Assembly: GCA_905250115.1 (NCBI GenBank)
Contig: CAJNOI010000026.1
Span: 509,902-573,901 of the forward strand
Length of the DNA: 64,000 nucleotides
Source: Adineta steineri
Taxonomy: Eukaryota > Rotifera > Eurotatoria > Adinetida > Adinetidae
Direction: 5' to 3'
Shown here one piece after another: positions 25,256 to 36,908 of the stretch. A program made the translations under genes and the position numbers. Every line of letters starts with the position of its first letter. Within the stretch, counting starts at the first letter, position 1. A model generated the notes under the pieces. That model ran no database searches, was not told where the DNA came from, and saw nothing but the letters and a program-made list of their open reading frames with translations.

Positions 25256-27669
25256 ATGCCACAGTAAGTTTTTATTAATCTTTTTCTTTTTTTTTAAATG
25301 ACTGTTATAATGTTTGACTATGATAAATAATGAAGTAAATGAATTTTATGAATTTTTCATCATAAAGAAAGAGATGTGAAGTATTTGTTTTTTCGAATGA
25401 CCAATATGATAGATAAAAGTATAAAATGACTCTTAATATTGCATACACATACAATTATCATCAATGAAAAATAATTTATAGTTCTCATTGCCATACTAAA
25501 ATTGAACGCTTTTATCAGTCAATAGTTGCAAACTATCTGAATATCATTGTCAAAGAAAAATATACACGATATGAAATCATAACAATTTCTAAATTTTATT
25601 TTTTGATTTATAGGAATAAACAATGTCGAACCATGTCACTGTTTGTTGGTGTAATCCTTGTTTCTATGTTCACCTCAAACTATAATGTTCAAGCATATTC
25701 TCATAAGAAAAAGTTTAATAATGATGATCCAAATGTAAAACTTTTTCGTCAATTAATTCGTGAATTACAATGGAATCACAACAGACGATTATTCTTCGAA
25801 GCTCGTAAGATTTTCATATACTTTGAATAGTAATTATATTAGTATCATAAATTGTGAAATAGAGTTTCATTTCTTATTAGATAAAATATTACAAATTCGT
25901 TTTTCTCCTTTTGAAATTATTCTTCATTCGAAATATTTGACAACCATTAATCATAGTCACCCTTTTTATAATCTGTAATCAATATTGTTGTAAATCTTAG
26001 ACATCTCATACTTTTTTTACTTTCGAAAACTTTACTAAACTATATATATATATAATTAAAAGAATCAAAATTCTTGAGCTAGATTTCACATATTTACGGA
26101 ATACATTCTTTTAGTACCATTTCATTTGTCGAATATTTATTTTATTTTCTTATTTTTTAGGAACTGAAGCCCAAGGAGATTGTACTGCAGATATTCTAGA
26201 AGGTTATCAATGGCACGGACAGGAATCAATAAGTTTTCCAGGTGTGGACACCACACAAAGATGTATGGACAGTTGTGATCTTAGTGATCAATGCATTGGA
26301 TGGTCTTACAAACCTACCACAAAAATGTGTTGGGGTTTCAGTTCAGTAAAAGGTGCCATTAAAGTAGATGGAGTCAGATCTGGTTCATGTGTTGGTAAGT
26401 TACCAATAAATGTTTTATTTTTAATCATTCAATCTTCTTATGAATATTCAACAATGTTACGAAGATAGTCTTTTGTAAATCATTAGTTTAATTCACTGTT
26501 CTTTGAGTTGTTCTCAATTTGTTTAAATTATTATTTTTACTTTATTCTAAACAATCTTTGAAAAAAGTTTGAAATTCATCTTCAGTTTTATTCTCTCATA
26601 TGTAAGTATTCTAACCGTTTCTTCTATTCTCAAATAGTTTCGTACGTTTCTATTAGTTTCAAAAATCTTAGAAATAGTTGCTCAGAAATAGTGTAATCTG
26701 GAAGTTTATAATGATTAAACAATCAGTTTTATAACTTTCGAAATCTAGCGATAATGAGATAGTGAGATGAAACATGAATTTTTCATCTATACACTTATTA
26801 ATATGAATATTATAATATTTACTATGCTTTTTTTATAGGTACCAATCTAAAAACGAAATGCACCGAAATTCGGGATGGTCAATATTTGGGTAATACTGTA
26901 CAAACACTTCAGAATATTGCTACAATAGAAGATTGCATGACAAGTTGTGATAACTTGAACATTTGTTTTGGATATATATATTTGCCATCCGGGACAACGT
27001 GCTATCTACAGCACAGTGTTGCTGAGTTTGATGCTGGCGGTGGTTACAAAAGTGGTGCCTGTTTTGGTAATTAAAAAAAATAATAATTATCTATATTGAA
27101 ATTTATAAGTATTTTATTAATATAATTCTCTATTTTAGCACCACAAAAACGTGTTCGTTTAGCCGATCCACTCAAAATATTTAGAAAAGATTCATTAGAT
27201 GGTCATAATCAAAAACGAAAAAAAACATTGTGTACCCGAGTTGACATTAGATACAGATCTTAACAAAATATCTCAAGATTTTGCAGATCAATTAGCTGCT
27301 GCCGATGTTACACCACCTGTGTATGATCTTAGCAAAATGCAAACAGTCTATTTTAACAAAGGAGATGCTGCTCGTCATGGTAACTATTGAACAAATTTTG
27401 ATTTGAGTTTACTAAAAAATCTTTTTTCATTCAAAGGTACCAGCATAGTAGATGGTTTTTATGATGAACATAAATACTTTAATTTCGATAATCCAGATTT
27501 GACAATGGTAAGTCATTTTCCAAAAATCATCTGGAAAAGTTCAACAAAAATGGGTGTTGGTAGAGCATTTACAAGCGATAAACAAACTATGTTTGTTGTT
27601 ACAACTTATGATTGGGAAGGTAGTTTTATTGATTCTTACAAAGATAATGTGAACAAAAAATGTGCTTAA
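25256..27669 (+). CDS. Secreted PAN-PAN-CAP protein, copy A (one-base frame break)
   Basis: Six exons: 25256-25263, 25614-25804, 26161-26394, 26839-27066, 27139-27379, 27437-27669. The first coding exon is only eight bases (ATGCCACA before GTAAGT). Signal peptide about residues 10-30, then two Cys-rich PAN/apple modules (exons 3 and 4: MDSCDLSDQCIGWSYKP and DNLNICFGYIYLPSG), then a CAP/SCP domain (GHNQKRK, FPKIIWKSSTKMGVGRA). CAP proteins are secreted and bind sterols, proteins or glycans; PAN modules bind protein or carbohydrate. About 377 residues. An A8 run near 27228-27235 carries one base more than copy B needs, breaking the frame at the start of the CAP domain; removing it restores the copy-B frame. 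Confidence 0.88.
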
Positions 27670-29398
27670 TTCAACTGATTTGCTATTATTCGATTGACAT
27701 TTCCTAAATCATTTTAAATATCATCAACAAAACTTTCTAATATACTAATAACTAAAACTTAAATTATGTTGAGTGAAAATAATCAACATTTTCGTTCGTT
27801 TATATCTATTTTCATAAATGATAACATTGTCTGAAACCAACAAATCTTCATCTACTCTTCCTTTAATTGTTTTCTATTTTTTTGTCTTATTGTATCGCCA
27901 ATCTCTAGTTTGATTTAGAAATAAACTTACATTCTTATATTGAATAATTATTAATTTTTATAAATAATAATTCATAACAGAAATATGTTTGATAGGAAAC
28001 AATCTTTTTTGTTGTGGAAACTAGTTGAAATTCATATGTTTTTACTATTAAATTTGATGGATGTTGAGTGAAATTGTTGATTAAGTGTATCTATGTGTGA
28101 ATAGGAAGCTGTGCAAGTTAGTTGTGTTGTTATAAATTTAAATTCATGATGTTTATTAATATGCTCAGTTTTCGATGAACTTGAAATAACACTATTATCA
28201 TATTTGTATTTTGTTTTGAGTTCTTATGAATTTTTAAATGAAAATGGATTATGTCGATTGAATAAATTCATTCTTTTTCCTACATGAAAGTCGTATAGAA
28301 CTTTTAAATCTCTTGATACTATTTTTTTCATGTTCTGTTTTCTTTACAGAAAATTTTCTTTTTTAAAAGAGACTATGAAATTTAGTTGATGTTATTGAAG
28401 ATGATGTGTTGAATAAAAGAACATATTTGTATTTATAATTTACTATAATAGGATGATCTTAAAGAAGCAACTTCAAATTCATATTTGAAAAAAAAAATGA
28501 AACGTATTTTTATAGTCAGTAAAATTCAAACTATTATTAAACGAAGCGGGAAAAGCAATACTTCATCTACGTCAACATAGTTTTGAAGTACGAAGTCGTA
28601 TAAGTGAAGCATGTATGACGTAGAGTAAAGTACGAATGAAAAGTACGCATTCCAAAAGTGTCGCTGTTTCGACCTTGTATTAAACACAAACATATAATAT
28701 ATCATAAAATAGTAGTGGGGAAGCTGTAGTAAAGGTTTTATTCTTAATACAATAATATTTAAAGAAAATCATGGCCAAACAAGGATGAAAAATAGTTTGT
28801 TTAATGGATTAAACTTGTTTGTCTGGATTCATTGATTATATGGAATTCTTTTTTTTTTGTGGCATCTTACGATTTGATAGAGCACAGTACTCTTTCTCGT
28901 AATATCTTAGTTATAAGCGGTGACTATTTATTAGAAATTCAATAATTTATAAAATTCTTGAAAATTTTGAAAAAATGAGTGTTAAATTATTCAAATGGGT
29001 GTAAATATTCAATTAAAGAAAATCTATATATATATATATAAGTGAGTGTGAAAAAAGGAAAATTTAAGTTGGATACTAAGAAAAAAATTCTAAACTAATA
29101 AAAGTCGAAAAATGATTTTTATAGTAGATCTTTTTCTTAAACATAATCCTTGTTTTTCACTAATTACTCATTGATAAAATTAGAATTTAATTGATAGTTC
29201 TAATTTGATTAGATAATATTAATTTCTTTTTGTTATCCTTAGTAATAAGGCTAGTTTTATTATTACTTTTAATTGTTATAGGGTACAACATATATATATT
29301 TAGCTGTTTGCTGTATTTAATCAATGTATCGTTAATCCTATTGCTTGTTGATCACCATTGATATATTCTCAAAGACGATAAAAATAAAACCAGATTAT
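27670..29398. other. 3' flank; gene-free
   Basis: The first ~900 bases belong to the inverted-duplication arm and match the 3' flank of copy B. From 28560 to the kinase gene the sequence is unique and AT-rich, and I see no gene. Confidence 0.45.
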
Positions 29399-30596
29399 TT
29401 ATAAAGCACTAGGACTGCTTGTATAAGGATGTCGAGCAAGCCAAGCATGCGTTGCTCTTTGATGAGCTTCATATTGAAGAGTGCGATGTAAAACATCTGC
29501 TACATGACGTGAATGTGTTGGACGTTGACCATTTGGTGGACGAGATGATTCTTCTTTAGGTACATCTCCGTAAGTCATATTGTATAGAATTGCACCTGCT
29601 GACCATATATCAGCTTTTGGTGAAATCTGTGCACCCGTCGTAAAACATTCCGGTGCACTAAAATATGGAGTACCAATACCACTTCCATTCGCATCAGATC
29701 TATATATATATATATTCAGGATAAGAAATTATATTTTAGATATGTTTGTTTTACCCTCTGACTACTTTTTGTGCAATACCCAAATCTACAATCTTCATAA
29801 TATGACCAAAAAATACTAAATTATCCGGTTTCATATCACGATGAACCTAGAAATAAGTTAAATTGTTCTCATTTTTTTTTAATTTTGATGTTGATTTACT
29901 CACAATATGATGACGATGTAAAATTTGCACAATATTAGCTAGTTGTATCCATATATTTTTTCGATCACGTGGTGAAATATAATCAGTTACAGGCGTCATC
30001 TCGGCAGTATCAAGATTTAGTCTTTGCATATCCTTCATAGCATGAAGTTTTTCAATTCGTACAGTTAATGTATCTCCACCTAATTCCATGGCCATCAATG
30101 CTAAACCTTTCGCCATATCAAAATCAAATCCAAAAATAGTGACGACATGACGTGTTTCTTTACGCATTCTATAAGCCATTTTTATCTCTTTTTCAAATGA
30201 TTCCATCAACGTAGTAGCATCAAATTGATTACCACTTCTTCCACTAATATCAATTGCTTTAACAGCAGCACTATGACCTAAAATATATTTGAAAAAAAAA
30301 ATTCACAACTAGAATATTTTTATTTTGAAATATACAAAAAAAATCAAAATAACAGATTAATATTTACCACGTGATGTAGTAGCTGACCATACAGATCCAA
30401 AAGCACCACCTCCTAATCGTCTTACCATAGTATATGTATGACCTTGAATTTGAAATGTTTGATTCCGTAGTGACTGATCAGGACTGTAGTGAAAAGCTGC
30501 GTCTATGTCTATATATAGTATACGTATAATATTTTTCTTTATTAAAATTAATCTAGGATATTTACCTCTTCGAGTTCTATTTAGCAAACTACCCAT
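29399..30596 (-). CDS. Protein kinase, weakly TTK/Mps1-like, with DLG for DFG
   Basis: Five exons: 30566-30596, 30368-30508, 29904-30277, 29755-29846, 29399-29699; phases close; 312 residues, essentially one kinase domain. Glycine loop GGGAFGSV, Lys in AAVKAID, catalytic loop HRDMKPDN, APE as SAPE, and subdomain IX DIWSAG are present, so it is expected to be active. The magnesium-binding DFG is DLG, seen in a minority of active kinases. The layout (HxIVHRDMKPDN, KIVDLGIA) is faintly like TTK/Mps1, but no TPR or other module is attached, so family placement is uncertain. The ATG at 30596 is chosen because no in-frame ATG lies upstream. Confidence 0.85.
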
Positions 30597-31110
30597 GTCT
30601 ATTAACTTAAACGATAAGACGTATTGTAAATCAGAAAACAAAATATGTCAGTAAACAGAAGTCAAAACTTATGATTTATCAATCAAGGACGAACACATAC
30701 GCATTCGTATATCATGATACACAAAAATGTTTGCACAATAAAATAGAAGCAAGTAGTGAAGCGTGGCTCAGGTAAATAATTAGGTAGAGAGTAATTATGA
30801 TGACTATCAGGTTTCTTTTTTACATACATTACATTGCGCAGGTTCCTTAAATTGTTTTTCTATTTATTTGTATGTCAATATTTTGCTAAAATGTAATAGA
30901 TTCAATCTAAATTGGAAAAAAAAGAAATGTAAATGATAGCTATTTCCTTCTAAAACAATCCTATATATTTTCGAAATGATGCATATTTGAATTAGGAAAA
31001 AAAATGAAGTGTACATAGTTCGATTATGTCAAATTTAGCGGTTATTTCGAATGAATCATTGAATTTGATATTGAATTAAGCTCTTTTGTAGGGAAAAAAT
31101 AATCTATAAC

Positions 31111-31213
31111 GTTCTGTTGGTGTAGCGGTTATCACATCTGCTTAACACGCAGAAGGTNNNNNNNNNNTCTGCTTAACACGCAGAAGGTCGCAGGTTCGAC
31201 ACCTGCACAGAAC
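31111..31213 (+). tRNA. tRNA-Val(AAC): tRNA-Val (AAC), interrupted by a scaffold gap
   Basis: Acceptor stem GTTCTGT pairs with ACAGAAC; the anticodon arm is CTGC-TTAACAC-GCAG with anticodon AAC; the T arm is GCAGG-TTCGACA-CCTGC. A T6 run at 31220-31225 is a Pol III terminator. The 10-N gap at 31158-31167 is flanked on both sides by the same 21 bases, so two contigs overlap and the gap is artificial. Joined at the overlap the tRNA is complete and about 73 bases long. Confidence 0.9.
31158..31167. other. Assembly gap (10 N)
   Basis: Ten Ns inside the tRNA. The 21 bases before the gap are repeated right after it, the mark of contig ends that overlap but were not merged. The gap lies between the two arms of the inverted duplication, so long-range order here depends on scaffolding. 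Confidence 0.95.
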
Positions 31214-31470
31214 ATTTCCTTTTTTGTTTTATTTTATTTTATTTATTCTTTATTAAACAATAACCGTAGTTGATGAACATTGAAGTACGGGTAGTTTTTT
31301 GACAATGCTTAAAAATTTCATTGTTTTATCAGAGAGAATGATCTTTTTATGAATATTAAATTTATTTAAATTAAAGCGAATAAGCTAATATGAGACATTT
31401 AATATAGAGATAAGTATTTGAAATATATATTTTAGAATGTCGATTATTTCTGATAAAAACTATAGAATAA

Positions 31471-32374
31471 TCAATGAGATGCTTGAGTGTTATCTTGCGT
31501 ATTCTTATCATTAGGATTAATTGTCTTCTTGCCAGGTTTCCAATTTGCTGGACATACTATATAAATAGATATGAATACTTTGGATCTTTATATAATATAA
31601 TAAGTAAAAATAAAAATTTACCTTCACCATGTTTATCAGTAAATTGAAAAGCTTGAACTAATCGAAGTGTTTCATCAACTGAACGACCAACTGGTAAATC
31701 ATTAATAGTCATTTGACGAAGTGTACCGTGCGTATCAATAATAAATAGACCACGAAATGCAATGCCTTCATCTTCTTTTAATACACCGTATTTAGCTAGA
31801 ACGAAAACATATTTTATAATATCGAATAATTACTTTAAAAAGAGTAACTCATATGAGATATTATTCTTCGATTTTTTAATATACACGATTTTTAAAGCTA
31901 ACATGAAAAAAAATTAATCTTACCAGAAATTTCCATAGTTTTATCTGATAATAATGGAATATTCATTTTACCTAAACCACCCATTTTACGTTCTTTTGTA
32001 ATCCTACATAAAAATAAAGGAAATTGTTTTCTATTAGTACAAATACTAGCAATAATAAATATTATTACCAAGCAAAATGACTAAAATGTGAATCAGTTGA
32101 ACAAGCTAAAACTGCACATTCAATATCGAGAAATTCTTGAGCACGATCACTGAATGCAATAATTTCTATTGTAAATATATATGTATACATACTTTTTTTT
32201 TCTATATTATTATTATAAATTACCTGTAGGACAAACAAATGTAAAATCAAGTGGATAAAAAAAGAGTACAACATATTTGCCTAAATAATCTTTTAATGAA
32301 ACATCTTTGAAATCATAATCTACAACTGCTGTTGCTACAAAATCAGGCGCTGGTTTACCAATTTTAGCAGACAT
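31471..32374 (-). CDS. PRDX: Typical 2-Cys peroxiredoxin (Prdx1/2-like)
   Basis: Five exons: 32224-32374, 32069-32165, 31924-32003, 31622-31795, 31471-31556; 195 residues, phases close. Peroxidatic Cys in DFTFVCPTG, resolving Cys in VCPANWKPG, and the GGLG loop ([10 protein letters not shown]) are present. It reduces hydrogen and organic peroxides with electrons from thioredoxin, in the cytosol since no signal peptide is seen. The usual Glu of FVCPTE comes from the next exon (G/AA split codon). The C-terminus reads [18 protein letters not shown] and lacks the YF motif that, with GGLG, makes eukaryotic Prx sensitive to overoxidation, so this form may be robust to high peroxide. Confidence 0.94.
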
Positions 32375-33562
32375 TCTGTAATTTTCTTTGTTCAATAAAT
32401 GATCTAAAATAGAAATGAAGATTCTTCTTAATGTTCGATTAAGTTTTCAGCATATCTACAACTACACATTCTTTACAGATGATGTTTAATATATATAAAT
32501 GATAAACTATCTGAAGATGCCATTGTATTTATATGGGTATGAAAATATTGTTTACTGAGATGGTTTATATGACATTGAAATACATTTGTTTTGTTTTTGT
32601 TCTTGCTTATATACTTGCATTAATTATATATACACATTATAAAAATGAATATCTTCTCCTTAGAGAAATATTCGTAAATGATCAAATATTGAAATAATTA
32701 ACTTATTCTTGACAATCAACAAACTGATGAAATAGTATAAATAATGCAATGAAAGAAAACGATAATAAAGATATAGAGTTAATATCTATGAAAAAATATA
32801 ATCTTTTTTAACGTGTATTCTTAGTGTAGTATATGAAGTTTATATTATTTAAGAAGATAAAACTGATATAAAATGAATGGTTATTTAATGTTCAACAATA
32901 AACCTAATTTATATTCGAATCACAATAGAAAATATCCATATAAGGTTTTCTTTATTCATCAGTTATTCGAAAAAAAATAAGTATAATAAGACGACGATGA
33001 CAACAACAATGATGTATATTAATTTCAATGCATATTGAATAGAGAATTATTTCCCCTTTGAGATACTATTATAACTATAAATATCAATACTTCAATATTT
33101 GATGTACTATTTTTTTGACTGATGCCATATATATGTTGATTACATTAAAAACAATTTAGTACGAGTATAAATACACGTCATAGTATTGTTTTTTTTTTGG
33201 TAAATTTTCTACGAAAAATAACATTTGTTAAAATAGATATTTCAATTAAATCCTTTCTTTTTTGGTTTTAAACTCACCACCTACATTTTAACCTTAAATT
33301 ACATTCATATCGAGAATGTGGTTAAAAAAACTTTGAATTGCCGTTTTACCTTATGGCGAAAGGATTAAGAATTTTCGGAGAATATATTTTTTCTACGAGG
33401 CCTAGTCTATATGAAACTATACACACTATATTACGCTATGTGTATTTTAAGATTAAATGATTAGAGAAAGAATAATATGAATATAAATATAATATATAAA
33501 AAATATTAGTTTATTGTTTTGAAAAAAACTTTATCTATTCGAACTCGACAGGAATCTTCAAT
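32375..33562. other. Gene-free intergenic stretch
   Basis: AT-rich divergent promoter region between the peroxiredoxin (minus) and the following secreted protein (plus). No gene or clear control element recognised. Confidence 0.45.
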
Positions 33563-34305
33563 ATGTTAAAGTACATTGCCCTCTATTGTTTTATAATAAC
33601 ACTACTAAATCAAATCAAAACAAATTATGCTTTACCAACTGAATTACAAGAAGAAACCTATCGGTAAATCTATATTTATATAGACTATATTGTTATAGAT
33701 TAAATTGATTTTAGAGTTCAAAATAATAGTCATATTTCAAAACAACTTCGAACTACGAAACTATGTACGACGAATAATGATTTACGTTTGTATATTCCAT
33801 ATAGTGCAGTTAAATTTTTTTGGTCAGGATTTGGTGTAGCAGATAGCGATAAAGTAGCAGCCGAAATTGCCCGTTCTGTTGCGGAAAAAGATGGAAAGAA
33901 AGGTGTTACACTTGAAATGCTTCTTGACTTCAGAGAAAATACGCATATTCAAGGATGTAAATCGAATATATCGATGACACCTCAATGTCAACAATTTTGG
34001 GAGAATTTATCTTGTGAATATGCAACAAGAGTTACAGGTATGATTTATTATTAATTCAAAAGAGGTAAAAAAATTAGCAATTTTGTTTTTTAGGAGAAAT
34101 AAGAATTATTCTAGGATCAAAGTTAAATCCTGAAGATCGATGGTTTAAAATAGAAAAACCTACATTAGATTCTCGTCGTAGTAATGGACAAGATTTATGG
34201 GGTTTTAAACAATATGAATTAGAACCAGTTTATTGCAAAGATATGGCAACACACGACACTTCGATTCCTCAAATAAAAAATGAAATTTGTCAAAAAAATT
34301 CTTAA
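33563..34305 (+). CDS. Secreted ADP-ribosyl-cyclase (CD38)-like protein, divergent
   Basis: Three exons: 33563-33663, 33715-34037, 34094-34305; 211 residues, phases close. Signal peptide about residues 1-23, then a Cys-containing domain. KFFWSGF, TLEMLLDF, CQQFWENLSCEYATRVTGEI and RIILGSK line up in order with FWSG, TLEDT, FWR..S.RYAE and HVMLNGS of Aplysia cyclase and CD38. However, the LTWCG segment that carries a catalytic Trp is not apparent, and the catalytic Glu is not identifiable. It may be a non-enzymatic relative, or the likeness may be chance. If active it would make cyclic ADP-ribose from NAD. Confidence 0.5.
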
Positions 34306-34467
34306 TTATAATTGTTTTTTTTTTATTTTTTAAAATAAAAATAATATATCTATGATGTAGATGTCATGCGATAATATTTTAAAAACAATATTTTCATTGA
34401 TGAAAATAATCGAGCAATCAAATACTATGTATATCTTTTTCTTGTACATACCATAACAATTTTAATA

Positions 34468-36015
34468 ATGGATAAACATTTAATAAATACATTTCATTTG
34501 GAAGCCAATCCTAATGATCAAACACCACTTGATAAATTTAAATTATTTCGTAATTTCGATGTATATCTTTCTACATTACATGATTATGCATCAAAACATG
34601 AATTAAATGAATTAGAACAATATTATTATAAGATTGAAACCGATCCACGTCGTAGATTTTTTTATAATGTTAGTCAAACATATTTTGATAATTATTTTCT
34701 TGCAATAAATTTTCTTCTAACAAATCCTTATGTTATAACAACACCAACATTTACTAATCTTTATAATGAAAAAAATTTATTAATCGATATTGCTGATCAT
34801 ATTATAGAACTTTATAAAACACTTGATGACAAAGCATGCAAATATTTTAATAAATTTTTATTAGATAAATTTATTGCAAATCTTGATTTTATTCCATTAC
34901 CAGATGATGTTACAGGAGAAGAATACAAAATATATTTTTCATTATTTAAACAAGCAACAAATCGATTAAAAACATATTTAATTGAATTAGTTAAAGATCC
35001 AAAATGGTTAGAACATTCCGAAGAAGGTTTATCACAATTTGAACCAGAAATTTATCAATTCTATTTTGAATATAATACAGGATTAAAAATAAATTCTTCG
35101 AATGATTTTATAAAAATCAAACAATGGGCACAAAAACATTTAGATCATTTAATGGATGAAGTTAATCAAATATGTGATCGTCTTTTAACAAATAATGAAG
35201 ATAAAACAAAATCTGTTTATAATAAAATGATTCTTGTTGGAAAAGATTCAAGTCAACAATGGTTATCAAAACAAGAAATGATTGATGCATTTGAAGCATG
35301 TATAGCAAAAAATCGACATATATTTATTAATCAATATCAATTTAAAGAATTTAATCCACCAGGTCTTATTATTCTTGATAATCCATTACTTGCTAAAGGT
35401 TATCATGATAAAGATAAATTTTTTTTAAATGTTTGTAATTGGAAAAATGGTGAATATAAATATTCAGTTGAAAATTTAACATTACATGAATGTGTACCTG
35501 GTCATCATTTACAATTCGATATATCATATCATTCACCAAATAATAATTATTTAACAACAGTTCTCAATACACCATGTAAAGGTTTTACAGAAGGTTGGGG
35601 TTTATTTGCTGAACATTTAGATGAATTATTAGTAAATAATCCATGGATATATTTTGGTTATTTACAAGCAAATATTTTACGTGTATTTCGTATTATTGCT
35701 GATATTCATTTACATGTTGAAGGACATACACCACAACAAGTTATTCAATTAGCAAAACAATATTTAACAGCAAGTGAAGAATGGATAACAATGGAAGTTT
35801 ATCGTTATAGAATATTACCTGGACAAGCATGTTCATATAAAATTGGTTTAGAAGTATTTAAACGTATTATTAAAAAAAAATTTAATGTTGATGATATTAA
35901 TGACTATCTTCGACCGGATCTTATTGAATGGTATAAAGATGTTTTATGGAAAACAGAAAGACCATTAGATATATTATTACGTGAGAACGGTATAACATGG
36001 TCATTCGATGAGTAA
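34468..36015 (+). CDS. DUF885 family metallopeptidase-like protein, intronless
   Basis: Single uninterrupted frame of 515 codons in a window where nearly all other genes have introns. The hallmark motifs of the DUF885 family (bacterial-type gluzincin-like peptidases) are present in order: LTLHECVPGHHLQF (about residue 341), EGWGLFAEHL (about 373), RIIADIHLHVEGHTPQQV, and RILPGQACSYKIG (about 450). The two His and downstream Glu fit a zinc site. No signal peptide is seen, so it is probably cytosolic. The family is chiefly bacterial, and the lack of introns makes horizontal acquisition plausible; rotifer-like AT-rich codon use shows it is settled. The substrate is unknown. Confidence 0.88.
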   Translation: MDKHLINTFHLEANPNDQTPLDKFKLFRNFDVYLSTLHDYASKHELNELEQYYYKIETDPRRRFFYNVSQTYFDNYFLAINFLLTNPYVITTPTFTNLYNEKNLLIDIADHIIELYKTLDDKACKYFNKFLLDKFIANLDFIPLPDDVTGEEYKIYFSLFKQATNRLKTYLIELVKDPKWLEHSEEGLSQFEPEIYQFYFEYNTGLKINSSNDFIKIKQWAQKHLDHLMDEVNQICDRLLTNNEDKTKSVYNKMILVGKDSSQQWLSKQEMIDAFEACIAKNRHIFINQYQFKEFNPPGLIILDNPLLAKGYHDKDKFFLNVCNWKNGEYKYSVENLTLHECVPGHHLQFDISYHSPNNNYLTTVLNTPCKGFTEGWGLFAEHLDELLVNNPWIYFGYLQANILRVFRIIADIHLHVEGHTPQQVIQLAKQYLTASEEWITMEVYRYRILPGQACSYKIGLEVFKRIIKKKFNVDDINDYLRPDLIEWYKDVLWKTERPLDILLRENGITWSFDE

Positions 36016-36173
36016 ACTGATAGAAAAATGAACATTACCGGTTTTTTTTCTGTCAATTATTTTTCTACAAGAGAAATTGTTTTTTTTTTTAGTATTGTTA
36101 TTTTTTATTTCAGCTATATATATAGATTAAAATGATTTATTCCAGTTTTTTTTTAATTTTAAACCTAAAATAT

Positions 36174-36908
36174 TTATCGTATTTCATCAAGTTTCATAGC
36201 TAAATGTCCAGTTTTTATAAATAATTGACAACCATTTTGACTTTTTACTTTAAATTGTCGTCCAGCCCATTCAATGGGTCGTCTTATCCAAAATCCTTGT
36301 GTACAATTATTTTTATTATTCTCATCATCTGTTCCATCAACATTTGTAAAACTCAAATCACCTTTAAGTACAAAGATTTCTTCACCATTTTGACCAACAA
36401 TCCAATTATTATCTTCAAAATCAGCTTCCCATTTTTCCATCCATACATTTTCACCAGTATTTGTATTTGAAAATAAGTTAATACGTTGTCGTTTTGAATT
36501 TAAATCTTTTTTCCAATTCGTTGAAGCTTCTGTATCAATTATAGTAATTGGTGTTTCTGTACGATCATTCATTTGACGAAGTTTAACTAATAATATAGCA
36601 CCTTGTTCACCTGTCGATGGTTCATGCGTAGTACCAATACCATGCCGACAATAACTCATTGGACCATGATCACCAGAAAGATCATCAGAAAAGACTCCAT
36701 CTAATATAACAAATTCTTCTCCACCACCATGTGTATGACGAGGAAATCGTGCAAATGGACTGTATTTAACAATAGTTGTTGCTCGAGCTACTTCATCACC
36801 AATTCGATCTAACATTCGACGTTGAACACCTTGTGTAGGTGAATCAACAAATGGAATTAAATTCGAATCAATAACATGTGGAATAGAAAGATCAGAACGA
36901 AGTTCCAT
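36174..36908 (-). CDS. ChrR-like double-cupin protein, intronless
   Basis: Single frame of 244 codons. The first cupin has the metal-binding pattern FPRHTHGGGEEFVILDG, with two His and a Glu, and then TTHEPSTGEQG; the second cupin (about residues 125-240) reads MEKWEADF, GEEIFVLKGDLSF and CQLFIKTG. This matches the cupin domain of bacterial ChrR anti-sigma factors and stand-alone relatives, without the sigma-binding zinc domain, so it is more likely a small metal enzyme or sensor. It is intronless and convergent with the DUF885 gene (159 bases apart); both look bacterial in origin. A TATATATA box lies at about 36984-36991, some 75 bases upstream. Confidence 0.85.
   Translation of the reverse strand: MELRSDLSIPHVIDSNLIPFVDSPTQGVQRRMLDRIGDEVARATTIVKYSPFARFPRHTHGGGEEFVILDGVFSDDLSGDHGPMSYCRHGIGTTHEPSTGEQGAILLVKLRQMNDRTETPITIIDTEASTNWKKDLNSKRQRINLFSNTNTGENVWMEKWEADFEDNNWIVGQNGEEIFVLKGDLSFTNVDGTDDENNKNNCTQGFWIRRPIEWAGRQFKVKSQNGCQLFIKTGHLAMKLDEIR

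Larger units (their letters stand above)
23108..28560 (+). repeat. Left arm of a large inverted duplication
   Basis: This segment is the reverse complement of 37940-43362. Exon lengths match between arms (astacin 278, 185, 69, 167; PAN-CAP 8, 191, 234/235, 228, 241/240, 233), and introns and the ~1.15 kb divergent intergenic region also align, with scattered substitutions. Similarity fades near 28460-28560. Each arm holds a head-to-head astacin and PAN-CAP pair. The 1.17 kb between the two start codons (24083-25255) carries no other gene. Confidence 0.85.

Noticed and set aside
27226-27240. Programmed ribosomal frameshifting at the A8 run
   Set aside because: Sister copy B is in frame without it, and similar +1 surpluses occur at unrelated genes, so sequence error is simpler.
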